A stretch of DNA of 64,000 bases, from the NCBI GenBank assembly GCA_016199985.1, contig JACQFQ010000069.1, positions 78,684 through 142,683 on the forward strand, read 5' to 3'. The position numbers were made by a program, and so were the translations under genes. Within the stretch, counting starts at the first letter, position 1. Each line of letters opens with the position of its first letter. Below, one piece after another: positions 1 through 9,323 of this stretch. The notes below the pieces were generated by a model. That model was given only the letters and a program-made list of their open reading frames with translations, searched no databases and was not told the DNA's origin. The DNA is from Verrucomicrobiota bacterium. GTDB taxonomy: Bacteria > Verrucomicrobiota > Verrucomicrobiia > Limisphaerales > UBA11320.

Positions 1-160
1 CATGCGACGATCCCAGACAGTGCGGAGGCTCCAGCCGATCCAGGCCCAGCACCCGCAGCCCGCGGGACGCGAGGTGAAACGCCGTCGCGCTACCCATCGC
101 TCCCAGGCCCGCCACGATGACATCGAAAGTCGATTCCATTGAAGCCTGCGAGCGGGGCAT
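1..160 (-). CDS. FAD-dependent oxidoreductase N-terminus (sarcosine/N-methyl-tryptophan oxidase-like), partial, runs off window edge
   Basis: Reverse-strand translation [53 protein letters not shown]: Rossmann GxGxxG dinucleotide-binding motif as in the SoxA/SolA family. Start may be Met at 139. Confidence 0.7.
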   Translation of the reverse strand, partial: MPRSQASMESTFDVIVAGLGAMGSATAFHLASRGLRVLGLDRLEPPHCLGSSH

Positions 161-178
161 GGCGAAGGGAGGCCTCCA

Positions 179-505
179 TCAATAGCGCGGCAGGCTCGAA
201 TCCACGTCGCTCGTCCACCGGTCGATCCCGCCGCTGAGGTTGTGAAGCTTCTCGAAGCCGAGGGCGGCGAGGTGGGCGATTGCGCGCAGGCTGCGAATCC
301 CATGATGGCAGTAGACCACCACGTCGCGCCGACGCCACTCGTCCAGTTCTTCGGAACGCGCGGGCAGCTCCGCCAGCGGGATCAACAACGACCCCGCCAA
401 CGCGACAAACTGGTGCTCCTCCGGTTCGCGCACATCCAGCAGCAACGGGGCGTCGGGCTTCCGCATCCAAGCCGCAAGGTCCGAGGGGGCAAGTTGCGAG
501 GGCAT
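179..505 (-). CDS. Rhodanese-like domain protein
   Basis: 108 aa; LLLDVREPEEHQFVALAGSLLIPL...VVVYCHHGIRSLRAIAHLAALGF with active-site Cys loop CHHGIRS. Confidence 0.85.
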   Translation of the reverse strand: MPSQLAPSDLAAWMRKPDAPLLLDVREPEEHQFVALAGSLLIPLAELPARSEELDEWRRRDVVVYCHHGIRSLRAIAHLAALGFEKLHNLSGGIDRWTSDVDSSLPRY

Positions 506-523
506 CCGGAAAGGCTCCCCGTT

Positions 524-1453
524 TTATTGGTTGAGGGCCGATAGGTAGCGCTCGCAGTCGATCGCGGCGGCGCAACCCATCCCCGCCGCGGTGATCGCCT
601 GGCGATACACATGATCCGATCAATCACCCGCCACAAAGACTCCGGGGATATTCGTCCGAGATCCCTCCACAGGGATGATGTATCCGTTCTCGTCCATGTT
701 GATGACGCCTTTGAAAAGCTGCGTGTTCGGCACATGGCCGATGGCAACAAACACGCCGGCGCAGTCGAGCGTGAACTCCTGGCTCGTCTTGACGTTCTTC
801 ACGCGCACGCCGGAAACCTTGTCCTTCTTAACGTCGAAGACCTCGGTAACCACGGAATCCCACATCGGCTTGATCTTGGGATTCGCCAGCGTTCGCTCGG
901 CCATGATCTGAGACGCGCGGAGGGAGTCGCGCCGATGAATGAGATGCACAACGGATCCGAAACGCGTGAGGTAAGTCGCCTCCTCGCAAGCCGAATCGCC
1001 GCCGCCCACGACCACCAAGGGCCGATTCTTGAACATCGGCAGCGCGCCGTCGCAGGTCGCGCAATAAGTCACGCCCTTCTTCTCCAACAGCGTCTCGCTC
1101 TCCAGCCCCAGGCGCCGGTGTCCCGCGCCGGTGGCGATGATCAGCGACTCCGTTTCGACGGGATCGCCGTCGACGCTCAGCTGGATGGGTCGCCGGGAGA
1201 AATCGAGGCTCTCCACGGTTCCAAACTGGACGCGGGCGCCGAACCTCTCGGCCTGCTTCTGCATCCGCGTCATGAGATCATAGCCGTCGACGCCTTCTGG
1301 AAACCCGGGAAAATTCTCGACGATGCTTGTCGTGGTCAGCAGTCCGCCCGGCATCGTGCCCGTGAGAACCAAGGGTTTTAGATTCGCCCGCGCGGTGTAC
1401 AAAGCCGCCGTGAGGCCGGCGCAGCCCGTTCCTATAATGACTACCTTTTCCAT
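524..1453 (-). CDS. trxB: Thioredoxin reductase (NADPH), interrupted by an in-frame TGA at 620-622; ORF as called covers 620-1453
   Basis: [34 protein letters not shown] redox motif, [15 protein letters not shown] motif, GVFVAGD. After TGA the same frame reads [31 protein letters not shown], the normal TrxB C-terminus. Confidence 0.9.
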
Positions 1454-1555
1454 AAAGCGACGCGAAAGCTAGAGGCGCGTCAATGCATTGGCAAGCTTGG
1501 CGGCTTGGCGGCTTTTTGCCTTTCCCCGGGGCCCGCGCTCGGTGAGTTTTCCCGC

Positions 1556-2230
1556 ATGCGAATCATTGGCGGGATGGCGGCGGGACGGCTGTTGAAGGTC
1601 CCTCAGGGTTACGACGTCAGGCCGACGCCCGACTTGGTGAGGCAGGCGATTTTTAACAGCCTCGGGGCTCGCATCGAAGGGGCGCGCGTGCTGGATCTCT
1701 TCTCCGGATCGGGCGCCATCGGGCTCGAATGCCTCAGCCGCGGCGCATCGCGCGTGGTGAGCGTGGAGAAAGCCCAGCGACACGCCGCGATGATCCGCCA
1801 GAATCTGGAGCAAAGCGGTTTGCCCGCCGGATGCCACGAGCTGCGAGTCCAGGATGTCCTCACGCTCATTCATCAGCTGGCCGCCGCAAACACAGAGGCC
1901 TTCGATCTGATCATCGCCGACCCGCCTTTCGGCGAGAAAAACGTCGGGAAGAGATCGCGCTCGCTCTCGCAACGGCTTCTCGACGACGCCTACCTGCCCC
2001 GGATCCTCAAGTCGACCGGCGTCTTCGTTCTGGGGCACACGCGACGCGACACCCTGACATTCCCCGAGAATTGGCTTCGAGTGAAGGAGATGAAGCACGG
2101 TGACTCGATGATGGAGTTCCTGAACGCGCCCGCGATTTCGCCGCCAGACGGGGAGACCAGCGCGTCCCCACCGACGAACGGCCCGCCATCCCCAGCAGAC
2201 GACGCGCCTCGGGATCCGGCGGACCGGTGA
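1556..2230 (+). CDS. rsmD: RsmD-family RNA (16S guanine-N2) methyltransferase
   Basis: MRIIGGMAAGRLLKVPQGYDVRPTPDLVRQAIFNSL...VLDLFSGSGAIGLECLSRGA...FDLIIADPPFGE; start chosen at MRIIGG, 17 codons into the listed ORF. Confidence 0.88.
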   Translation: MRIIGGMAAGRLLKVPQGYDVRPTPDLVRQAIFNSLGARIEGARVLDLFSGSGAIGLECLSRGASRVVSVEKAQRHAAMIRQNLEQSGLPAGCHELRVQDVLTLIHQLAAANTEAFDLIIADPPFGEKNVGKRSRSLSQRLLDDAYLPRILKSTGVFVLGHTRRDTLTFPENWLRVKEMKHGDSMMEFLNAPAISPPDGETSASPPTNGPPSPADDAPRDPADR

Positions 2231-2314
2231 TCGCGTTCCCTCGTTTAGAAGGGCCGATCGCCAGCGCCTGATGGGGCTTGCGGCGGACCAGCAGCGGTCC
2301 CTAGATTCCAACGC

Positions 2315-4093
2315 ATGGCCCCCCACTCGCTCCCTCGATCGATGGCCCGCGCGACAGCCGCCTGCGTCGCTTGGTGTCTCGCCTGTCTCCTCTCCCATGG
2401 CGCGGCGACGCCGCACCCGTGGCCCGGCGACGCCTGGCGGCAGGAACACCGCGTCATCGATCTGCACCAGCACATCGACCTGAGCACGCAACGTGTGGAA
2501 CGCGCGCTCCGAATCATGGACAGGGCGGGATTGGGAATTGGGGTGAACCTCAGCGGCGGCGCCGTCACACACAAGGCGGGCGAAAAGTCCGCGTTCGAGC
2601 GGATGAAGGAGATTGAGGACGCGATCGCGCCGGGTCGCTTTGTGAACTACTTCAACCTGGATTACGCCGGGTGGGACTCGCCCGACTTCGCAAGCCAGGC
2701 GGTCAAACAAGTCGAGGAGGCGCGCCGCCTCGGCGCCGCCGGCCTCAAGGAATTCAAGCGCCTTGGCCTGAATCTCCGCAATGCCGCGGGCGAATTGATC
2801 GCGATTGATGATCCGAAACTGGACGGCGTCTGGAGGCGCTGCGGCGAGCTCGGCATGCCTGTCAGCATCCATGTCGCGGACCCCAAGGCCTTCTGGCTCC
2901 CGTACACGCAACAAAACGAACGATGGAAAGAGCTCCAGGATCACCCTCGCTGGTGGTTCGGCGACCCGAAGCAATTCCCGCGACGCGAGCAACTGCTGCA
3001 GGCGCTGGATCGCGTTATCGTCCGCCACACCAACACGACCTTCGTTTGCGTGCATTTCGCGAACAATTCCGAGGATCTCGATTGGGTGGAGCGAATGCTC
3101 GACACGCGGCCGAACATGAACGCGGATCTGGCCGCGCGCATTCCGGAGATCGGCAGACAAGATCCGGACCGCGTACGCAGGCTGTTCATCAAGCACCAGG
3201 ATCGGATCTTTTTCGCGACGGATTTCCAGGTCTACGACCGCCTGATCCTCGGCAGCGCCGGGGACGCGGAGCGTCCCACGGACGACGATGCCGCCGCGTT
3301 TTACGAGAAGGAGTGGCGATGGCTCGAGACCCGCGACAAGGCATGGGCGCACATGACGCCGATCCAGGGCGACTGGACCATCAGCTCCATCGGACTCCCT
3401 CCTGAAGTCCTGCGAAAGATCTACTTCGACAACGCGAGACGACTCCTCGCGCGATCATTGCCGTTCGCGACGCTCCGGGCCGCGCGCGTCGATTCTGATT
3501 TTTCGCCCAACGCCCGCCGCAACCAGGGCGCCTGGTCCAAGGCGACGCCCTTCCATCTGGAGCAGGAGTCCCAGGACGGCGCGGCGCGCCCCGAACTCTC
3601 AACGACCTGCAGGCTGCTGTGGTCGGACCGTTATCTTTACGTCTCCTACGAGTGCCCTTTCACAGATCTCACGGTCTACGCCCCGCGTGTCAAGGCGGAG
3701 CGGATACAGAGGGGCACGGCTCTTTGGGACAAGGATGTTGTGGAATTGTTCGTCGGCAGCGACGAGAAGAACCCGACTCGCTACACCGAATACGAATGGG
3801 CGCCGAATGGCGAGTCCCTGGACTTGAAAATTGACAGGCCCCGTTTCGATTTCGAGTGGAGCAGCCAAATGGAATCGTCCGTCGTCGTCGACTCAAAAGC
3901 CCGGCTCTGGAGGTGCCAGGCGCGCATCCCGATCTCCTCGCTCGCGACATCCACGCCCCGGCCGGGCGCAGTCTGGAGAATGAACCTCTATCGGATCGAC
4001 CGCGCGCACAAGGCCTTCCTCGCCTCGAACCCGACTCTCAACGGTTCCTTCCACACGGTGGAGCGATTCGGGTTTGTCCGATTCGAGAAGTAA
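2315..4093 (+). CDS. Secreted amidohydrolase (TIM-barrel metal-dependent hydrolase) fused to C-terminal CBM9-like domain
   Basis: Signal-like N-terminus; VIDLHQHIDLS...VSIHVADP...FVCVHFANNSEDLDWVERML...FFATDFQVYD amidohydrolase-2-like motifs; C-terminus LLWSDRYLYVSYECPFTD...WDKDVVELFVGSDEKNPTRYTEYEWAPNG typical of carbohydrate-binding family 9-like domains. Confidence 0.75.
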   Translation: MAPHSLPRSMARATAACVAWCLACLLSHGAATPHPWPGDAWRQEHRVIDLHQHIDLSTQRVERALRIMDRAGLGIGVNLSGGAVTHKAGEKSAFERMKEIEDAIAPGRFVNYFNLDYAGWDSPDFASQAVKQVEEARRLGAAGLKEFKRLGLNLRNAAGELIAIDDPKLDGVWRRCGELGMPVSIHVADPKAFWLPYTQQNERWKELQDHPRWWFGDPKQFPRREQLLQALDRVIVRHTNTTFVCVHFANNSEDLDWVERMLDTRPNMNADLAARIPEIGRQDPDRVRRLFIKHQDRIFFATDFQVYDRLILGSAGDAERPTDDDAAAFYEKEWRWLETRDKAWAHMTPIQGDWTISSIGLPPEVLRKIYFDNARRLLARSLPFATLRAARVDSDFSPNARRNQGAWSKATPFHLEQESQDGAARPELSTTCRLLWSDRYLYVSYECPFTDLTVYAPRVKAERIQRGTALWDKDVVELFVGSDEKNPTRYTEYEWAPNGESLDLKIDRPRFDFEWSSQMESSVVVDSKARLWRCQARIPISSLATSTPRPGAVWRMNLYRIDRAHKAFLASNPTLNGSFHTVERFGFVRFEK

Positions 4094-4103
4094 GGGCCGG
4101 AGA

Positions 4104-4859
4104 TCAGGTCGCCAAGTCCGGCGCGGGCGAAGAGACACCGCCCAGCCGATACCCAACCCCGCGGACGGTTTGGATCATGGAGAGCGGGAACCCCCGGTCC
4201 ACGCTCTCGCGGAGCAGGTGGACCGTAACATCAATGACGTTGTTCGTCGCGGTGCCGGGTTCGCTTGCCCAAATCTTCTGCGCGAGGTCGGTGCGCGAAA
4301 CCACCTGGTTCGGATGCCGCATGAGGTGCTCGAGAATCGCGAATTGCTTCGCGGGCAAATGGATTTCCCGCCCGCCGCGCGTGACATACTTCCGCCGCGC
4401 GTCGAGCTCGAGATCGCCCATCTTCAATACGGTGGCGCTGACGTCGAGCGGAGTGCGGCGCAGCAACGCGCGCACATGCGCCAAGAGCTCGTCGAAATCA
4501 AACGGCTTCGGAAGAAAATCATCCGCCCCCAGCTCGAGTCCTTGAATCCTGTCCTGCACGCTGGAGCGCGATGTGAGCAACAGAATCCTCGTCGCACGAC
4601 CCGCCGCGCGCAGCGACGTGAGAACATCAATCCCATCGCGGTCGGGGAGGAAGAGATCCAGAATGATCAGGTCGTAGTCCGCGGAAAGGGCCAGCTCAAG
4701 ACCGCGTCCCGCTTCTGTGGACGAGTCTACGTTGTATCCATGCTTCTGGAGACCCAGGATCATGAACTGGGCCACTCCAACATCATCCTCTATGAGCAAG
4801 ATGCGCACGGGCGGAAGAATAGCCTCCGAAGAATGAATGTCTACGCCCATTTGCGGCAA
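4104..4859 (-). CDS. OmpR/PhoB-family response regulator
   Basis: REC domain VRILLIEDDVGVAQFM...DLIILDLFLPDRDG...LLLTS...KPF plus winged-helix C-terminus (LMRHPNQVVSRTDLAQKIW...VTVHLLRESVDRGF...IQTVRGVGYRL). Confidence 0.92.
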   Translation of the reverse strand: MPQMGVDIHSSEAILPPVRILLIEDDVGVAQFMILGLQKHGYNVDSSTEAGRGLELALSADYDLIILDLFLPDRDGIDVLTSLRAAGRATRILLLTSRSSVQDRIQGLELGADDFLPKPFDFDELLAHVRALLRRTPLDVSATVLKMGDLELDARRKYVTRGGREIHLPAKQFAILEHLMRHPNQVVSRTDLAQKIWASEPGTATNNVIDVTVHLLRESVDRGFPLSMIQTVRGVGYRLGGVSSPAPDLAT

Positions 4860-5021
4860 CGAAGAAGAATCTTTAGGACACGTCGATTTCTAAAAACCAA
4901 CGTAAGATTTAAGCGATCGAAACCCACTCTGACAGAACAGCCCCGTTGGCAAAAAGTCCCACGCGCGAGCTCGCGAGAGAGTGGCTTCCAGCGACCATCA
5001 GGCAATCCGTTTTGAGGCCGA

Positions 5022-6599
5022 TCACTGAGGCGCGGTGAGGTCGACGACCCGGAAGAAATGTCCTCCTGCTGCGTTCTCGATCGGAAGCGTGATACGACTG
5101 GAAGCGTTGGAGGCCTCCACCCAATCTCCCGCCGGCCCCCACGAGTCGGGCTGCAATGTGGAGGATTCCTCCAATCGGTAGAGGTGGCCCGCGATGGATC
5201 GGAAAAGCACCGTGACTTCCGCGGGCTTCATCAAAACTCTTTGCACGCGCAGCGGCTCTGCGTCCGCGCCCTTGAGCAGCGTGAACGAGTCGTCAATCGC
5301 GCCTGTGTCCCGCAGGAATGTGAGATCCAACCGATCCGCTTCCACATCGATCACCAACGAACCCGTCTCGAGTTCGTCGAGGAACATCGCCGGATGATGA
5401 CCGTTGCGAAAAGTGGCCCAGCCCGAGCTCCCAGCCACGACATACACCGTGCCCAGACGGGCGTTGGGACCCGCGGCGCTCTTAAAATACGCGCCTGTGT
5501 CGTCCGACCGCCCGCTTCCGGAGTCGATGATCATCTCGGACGCGAGGGTGGAGGAGTCTCCATAGTGGCCGTGGAGAAGATAGGAACGCTCGTAGTTGTG
5601 GCTGTGTCCGCACAGGACGAGATCGACATCGTAAGCCTCCAGGATGGGCGCCACAAAGGACCGCATCCAAATCAGTGTGTCTTCGGTGTCGGAGTCGTGG
5701 GATCCCTTTGAGTAGGGAGGTGTGTGCCAGAATGCGATGACCCAATCGGAGGTATGAGCGCTCAAATCGGCGCGGAGCCAATCGAGCATCGCGTCGGGGG
5801 TTTGCCACTGGGCAACCTCTGAATCCAGGCTCACGAAATGGATATTCCCATAGTCAAAGGAGTAATAGTGCTCGGTTCCCGACGGCAGGCCGCCGGCCTC
5901 GCCTCGCGTGGGCAACGTGAAGATCCGGAAGTAGGGAAGTCCGCCGTCGGTGTCGCTGCTGTAGGTTTCGTGATTCCCGAGCGTGGGCCACAGCACCGTG
6001 CTCCGCAGCATCCGCGGATACACGTCGAAGAACTGCGTCTGGTATTCGTAGTCCTCGCCGGCGAAATAGGCGTTGTCTCCGAGCGCCAGCCACAGGTCGG
6101 CGGGGCGCTCCCTCGCGTAGGCGTCAAAGGCGTCGCGCACCTGCTCCTGGCGCGACGATCGATCCAGCCCGGTCGTGCCGCAATCGCCGATCGCCCAGAC
6201 GCGAATGGGAACACGCGCTCCGGAAGGGGGGGAGGTGACGAACGAGAAGTCGGAGCCGAAGGCGAGCGGTTCGAAGAGCGTGCCGACCGAGTAATAGTAA
6301 CGGGTGGCGGGAGACAAGCCGAACAAGGTCACTTCATGCTCCGTCACAGGCTCGAGATTCCCTGCCAACTGGTAGAGGAAAGAGGGGTCATCTCCATAAA
6401 ACACAACGCTGGCGGTGGGCTCATCAGTTCTCCAGCGCACGGTGACGCTGGTGGGCGTGCCCACCTGCAAATAGGGCCCCCGCGACACCTCCGCGGCGTT
6501 CCCGATCAAGAAAAACGCCGCAAAGCCGACCCATGATCGGCAGGCTGCGCGCGCTATCCTCCCTCGCCAAGAGGGCCTGAAACGTCTGGAATCCATACT
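5022..6599 (-). CDS. Purple acid phosphatase-like metallophosphoesterase with N-terminal FN3-type domain
   Basis: RGPYLQVGTPTSVTVRWRTDEPTASVVFYG; WAIGDCGTT, LALGDNAYFAGEDYEYQ, LGNHE, WVIAFWHTPPYS, LVLCGHSHNYERSYL metallophosphatase motifs. Start set at internal Met (MDSRRF) before a signal-like stretch. Confidence 0.85.
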   Translation of the reverse strand, partial: SMDSRRFRPSWRGRIARAACRSWVGFAAFFLIGNAAEVSRGPYLQVGTPTSVTVRWRTDEPTASVVFYGDDPSFLYQLAGNLEPVTEHEVTLFGLSPATRYYYSVGTLFEPLAFGSDFSFVTSPPSGARVPIRVWAIGDCGTTGLDRSSRQEQVRDAFDAYARERPADLWLALGDNAYFAGEDYEYQTQFFDVYPRMLRSTVLWPTLGNHETYSSDTDGGLPYFRIFTLPTRGEAGGLPSGTEHYYSFDYGNIHFVSLDSEVAQWQTPDAMLDWLRADLSAHTSDWVIAFWHTPPYSKGSHDSDTEDTLIWMRSFVAPILEAYDVDLVLCGHSHNYERSYLLHGHYGDSSTLASEMIIDSGSGRSDDTGAYFKSAAGPNARLGTVYVVAGSSGWATFRNGHHPAMFLDELETGSLVIDVEADRLDLTFLRDTGAIDDSFTLLKGADAEPLRVQRVLMKPAEVTVLFRSIAGHLYRLEESSTLQPDSWGPAGDWVEASNASSRITLPIENAAGGHFFRVVDLTAPQ

Positions 6600-6798
6600 C
6601 CGGGTGTGCCGGGTACCATGCCTGCGGCCGCGTCTGATGTCCAGAGTCGACGAGGGCCAGCGGAGGCCGCGTAGGATAGCGCTCTGATGAACGCGGGCGA
6701 TGACCCCTATCGCCGTTTTTTCCGCTCGATTCCACTTTTGCCACTTGCGCAGAACCGCGGATTGAGACAGTCTCACGGAGCCCGGTAATCCTCTGAAT

Positions 6799-9315
6799 AT
6801 GCGTTACTCGCTAGCCCTCGGTGGACTGGCGGCTCTTTTGTGCTGGGCGCCCCCCCCGGCCCAAGCAGGAGTCGTTCCGGTTTCGATCACTGTTTTCTCC
6901 AAGACCAACAACCAGGTCGCCCTCCAATGGACCCCTGCTCCGGCAAGCGATCGCTACCGCGTACAAAGGGTGGATTCGCTTGCGGATCCTTTCCTGGATG
7001 ATCCAACGGGTTTCTATTCCGACTTTACATGGGCGGGAACGAACGCCGGCCCCGTCGGCTTCTACCGGGTTCAGGTGACGCCGCTGTCCGACGACGCGCT
7101 ACTCGCCGCGAACGCGTTGAATCGGATCGCCTATGGCCCCACGCCGGACGAGTTGGATCGGATCCTCACCGGCCCGAGCCCGATCGGCCCCGCCGCTTAC
7201 ATCGCGGAGCAGCTCGCGCCGCAATCCATCCCCGACGACTTGGACTCCCAGTCTCCGCGCACCGAGTGGACTTATGTGACCGCAACGGGCACAGCCACTG
7301 CGGGGAGGCTGTACCTTTATTTGAGCGCGCCGGGAAGCGCTTACGTTGACGATGTGGCGGTGGTGAAGGGAACCGAGCCCGAAGCGGGACCGAACCTGAT
7401 CGCGAACGGTGGGTTCGAATCCGCCCTCCTGCCCAAATGGATATCGACCGCCAACTTCTCCGGCAGCGCGCAGAGCGGCAATCAATCCCACTCCGGGAGC
7501 AAGAGCCTGCTGCTGGTGGGCACAGCCGCGGGGTCGGGTTCGGGCAACGCCCTCTACCAGGACTTCTCGGGCTTCGTCGCCGGACAGATCTACACGCTCA
7601 GCTTCTGGTATCTCCCCACGAACGAGAACGTGAAATTGACAGTCCGGCTGTCGGGAACCGATGTGGGCAAAGTGGACGTCGCGCTCGCGCCGGCCCTCCC
7701 GCCGATCACCGCCGCCTACCAGGATCTGCAATCCTTGAAGGGCGGCCTGGGCACGCTGCGAAGCTGGTTCGTCCAACGGGCGATCCGAAGCCCGCGGCAG
7801 CTCCTCGAGGTGATGAGCCAGTGGGTGGAGAACCATTTCGTGACCGAGTACACCAAGTCGCTGGACTACTTCGACCGCTTCTACGACGACAGCGCGCTCA
7901 TGGATCGGCTCGCGACGAGCCTCGAGTTTCGCGAGATGTCCAAGTGGCGGGCGGCGCTGCTCAAGCCCGATTGCGCGTTCAAGGACCTTCTACGGATCAG
8001 CGCCGAGAGCCCGGCCCAGATCATCTACCTGGACACCGTGGACAGCCGCGGCGACGGCAACAACATCGCGAACGAGAACTACAGCCGCGAAGTGCTGGAG
8101 CTCGACACCTTCGGCGTCGACAATGGCTACGACCAGCAGGACATCGTCGCGATGTCGAAAGCGTGGACAGGATGGGCGTTGAAGGTCGTGGATCCGCCCA
8201 ACATCGACAACCCGCTCGCGCTCCAAACCACCAACAAGCTGGACTACACGCTCACCAACCAGACGGCGCTCACCTCCATTTCCAACCTGAGCGGCGTCTG
8301 GACCTTCGGGTTCCGATCTTCGCGCCACAACGCGAAGGAGAAGATCATCTTCCCCAACAAAACAGTGCCCGCTCGTTTCGGCCAACCCTGGGCGGGCAGA
8401 AACTACCAGCTCAAGCTCCTCGCGCGCGCGGGCAACGACGGCATCAACGACGGCTACGACGTGATCAACCATCTCGCCGACCAGCCCTTCACCCAGGAAT
8501 TCATCAGCGTGAAACTCTGCCGCCTCCTGGTCCACGACAACTTCCAGCACGGCGTGTACGACTATACGGACTTGGCTCGCCTCTCGGAAGAAGGCCGCCT
8601 GGTCCACAGCTGCATGCTGGCCTGGGAAACCGGCTCGCCCAAGGGACAGATCTGGAAGGTGCTGAAAGTGATTCTCGACTCGGACTTGTTCCGAAAAAAC
8701 GGAGGATCGATGCAGAAGGTGAAGACGCCTCTCGAATTCTGTGTGAGCGCGATCCGGGCGCTGCGCTCGGATTTGGGGAACGGCCGGTTCTCGGCGAGCT
8801 CCGACGGCGTTTCGATTGTCGGGACCACGAGCTCCTCCTCCAGCTCGCCGCTCATCCGGATGGGAGTCATGAGGCTCTTCAACCGGGTGGAGCCCGACGG
8901 CTATCCGGAGGCGGGCGCTGGATGGATCAGCGGCGGCACCCTCGCCGAGAGGGCGCACTTCGTGGAGGCTTTCCTGATGGGGCCGAGCGACTCCGCCAAG
9001 CTGGATGGAATGGGCATCACCGCGAACGTAAATCTCGCGAACCCCGTGGGGTTGCTGAGAGCCAGGCTGCCCGCCGCGCAGTGGTCCGATCCTTCGGCGG
9101 TCGCCTCGCTCTTCCTTCGGCTCCTGTTCCCCGCCGAAGGCGCGGGCAACTTGGAGGGCTATCGCGCCACAGCGACGCGTTTCCTCGACACCTCGGACAG
9201 CGGCGCCACCGCCTCGCCGTTCAAGACGCTGGATCCCACTTCGGCCGCCTATGACACCCGGGTTCGCTCGATGGTCGCGCTGCTCATGACCTCACCCCGA
9301 TTCCAGGAGCAATAA
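6799..9315 (+). CDS. DUF1800 family secreted protein with inserted carbohydrate-binding-like module
   Basis: LNRIAYGPTPDELDRIL...WVENHFVTEYTKSLDYFDR...ENYSREVLELDTFGVDNGYDQQDIVAMSKAWTGW...RHNAKEKIIFPNKTVPA characteristic of DUF1800; signal peptide. Confidence 0.85.
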   Translation: MRYSLALGGLAALLCWAPPPAQAGVVPVSITVFSKTNNQVALQWTPAPASDRYRVQRVDSLADPFLDDPTGFYSDFTWAGTNAGPVGFYRVQVTPLSDDALLAANALNRIAYGPTPDELDRILTGPSPIGPAAYIAEQLAPQSIPDDLDSQSPRTEWTYVTATGTATAGRLYLYLSAPGSAYVDDVAVVKGTEPEAGPNLIANGGFESALLPKWISTANFSGSAQSGNQSHSGSKSLLLVGTAAGSGSGNALYQDFSGFVAGQIYTLSFWYLPTNENVKLTVRLSGTDVGKVDVALAPALPPITAAYQDLQSLKGGLGTLRSWFVQRAIRSPRQLLEVMSQWVENHFVTEYTKSLDYFDRFYDDSALMDRLATSLEFREMSKWRAALLKPDCAFKDLLRISAESPAQIIYLDTVDSRGDGNNIANENYSREVLELDTFGVDNGYDQQDIVAMSKAWTGWALKVVDPPNIDNPLALQTTNKLDYTLTNQTALTSISNLSGVWTFGFRSSRHNAKEKIIFPNKTVPARFGQPWAGRNYQLKLLARAGNDGINDGYDVINHLADQPFTQEFISVKLCRLLVHDNFQHGVYDYTDLARLSEEGRLVHSCMLAWETGSPKGQIWKVLKVILDSDLFRKNGGSMQKVKTPLEFCVSAIRALRSDLGNGRFSASSDGVSIVGTTSSSSSSPLIRMGVMRLFNRVEPDGYPEAGAGWISGGTLAERAHFVEAFLMGPSDSAKLDGMGITANVNLANPVGLLRARLPAAQWSDPSAVASLFLRLLFPAEGAGNLEGYRATATRFLDTSDSGATASPFKTLDPTSAAYDTRVRSMVALLMTSPRFQEQ

Positions 9316-9323
9316 GTAATTCT

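Noticed and set aside
1469-3352. 627-aa minus-strand ORF spanning rsmD and the amidohydrolase
   Set aside because: Antisense to two well-supported genes; Arg/Val/Asp-rich composition typical of shadow ORFs in high-GC DNA.
7437-9254. 605-aa plus-strand ORF in another frame of the DUF1800 gene
   Set aside because: Arg/Gly/Gln/Pro-rich, no domain motif, overlaps a clear coding frame.
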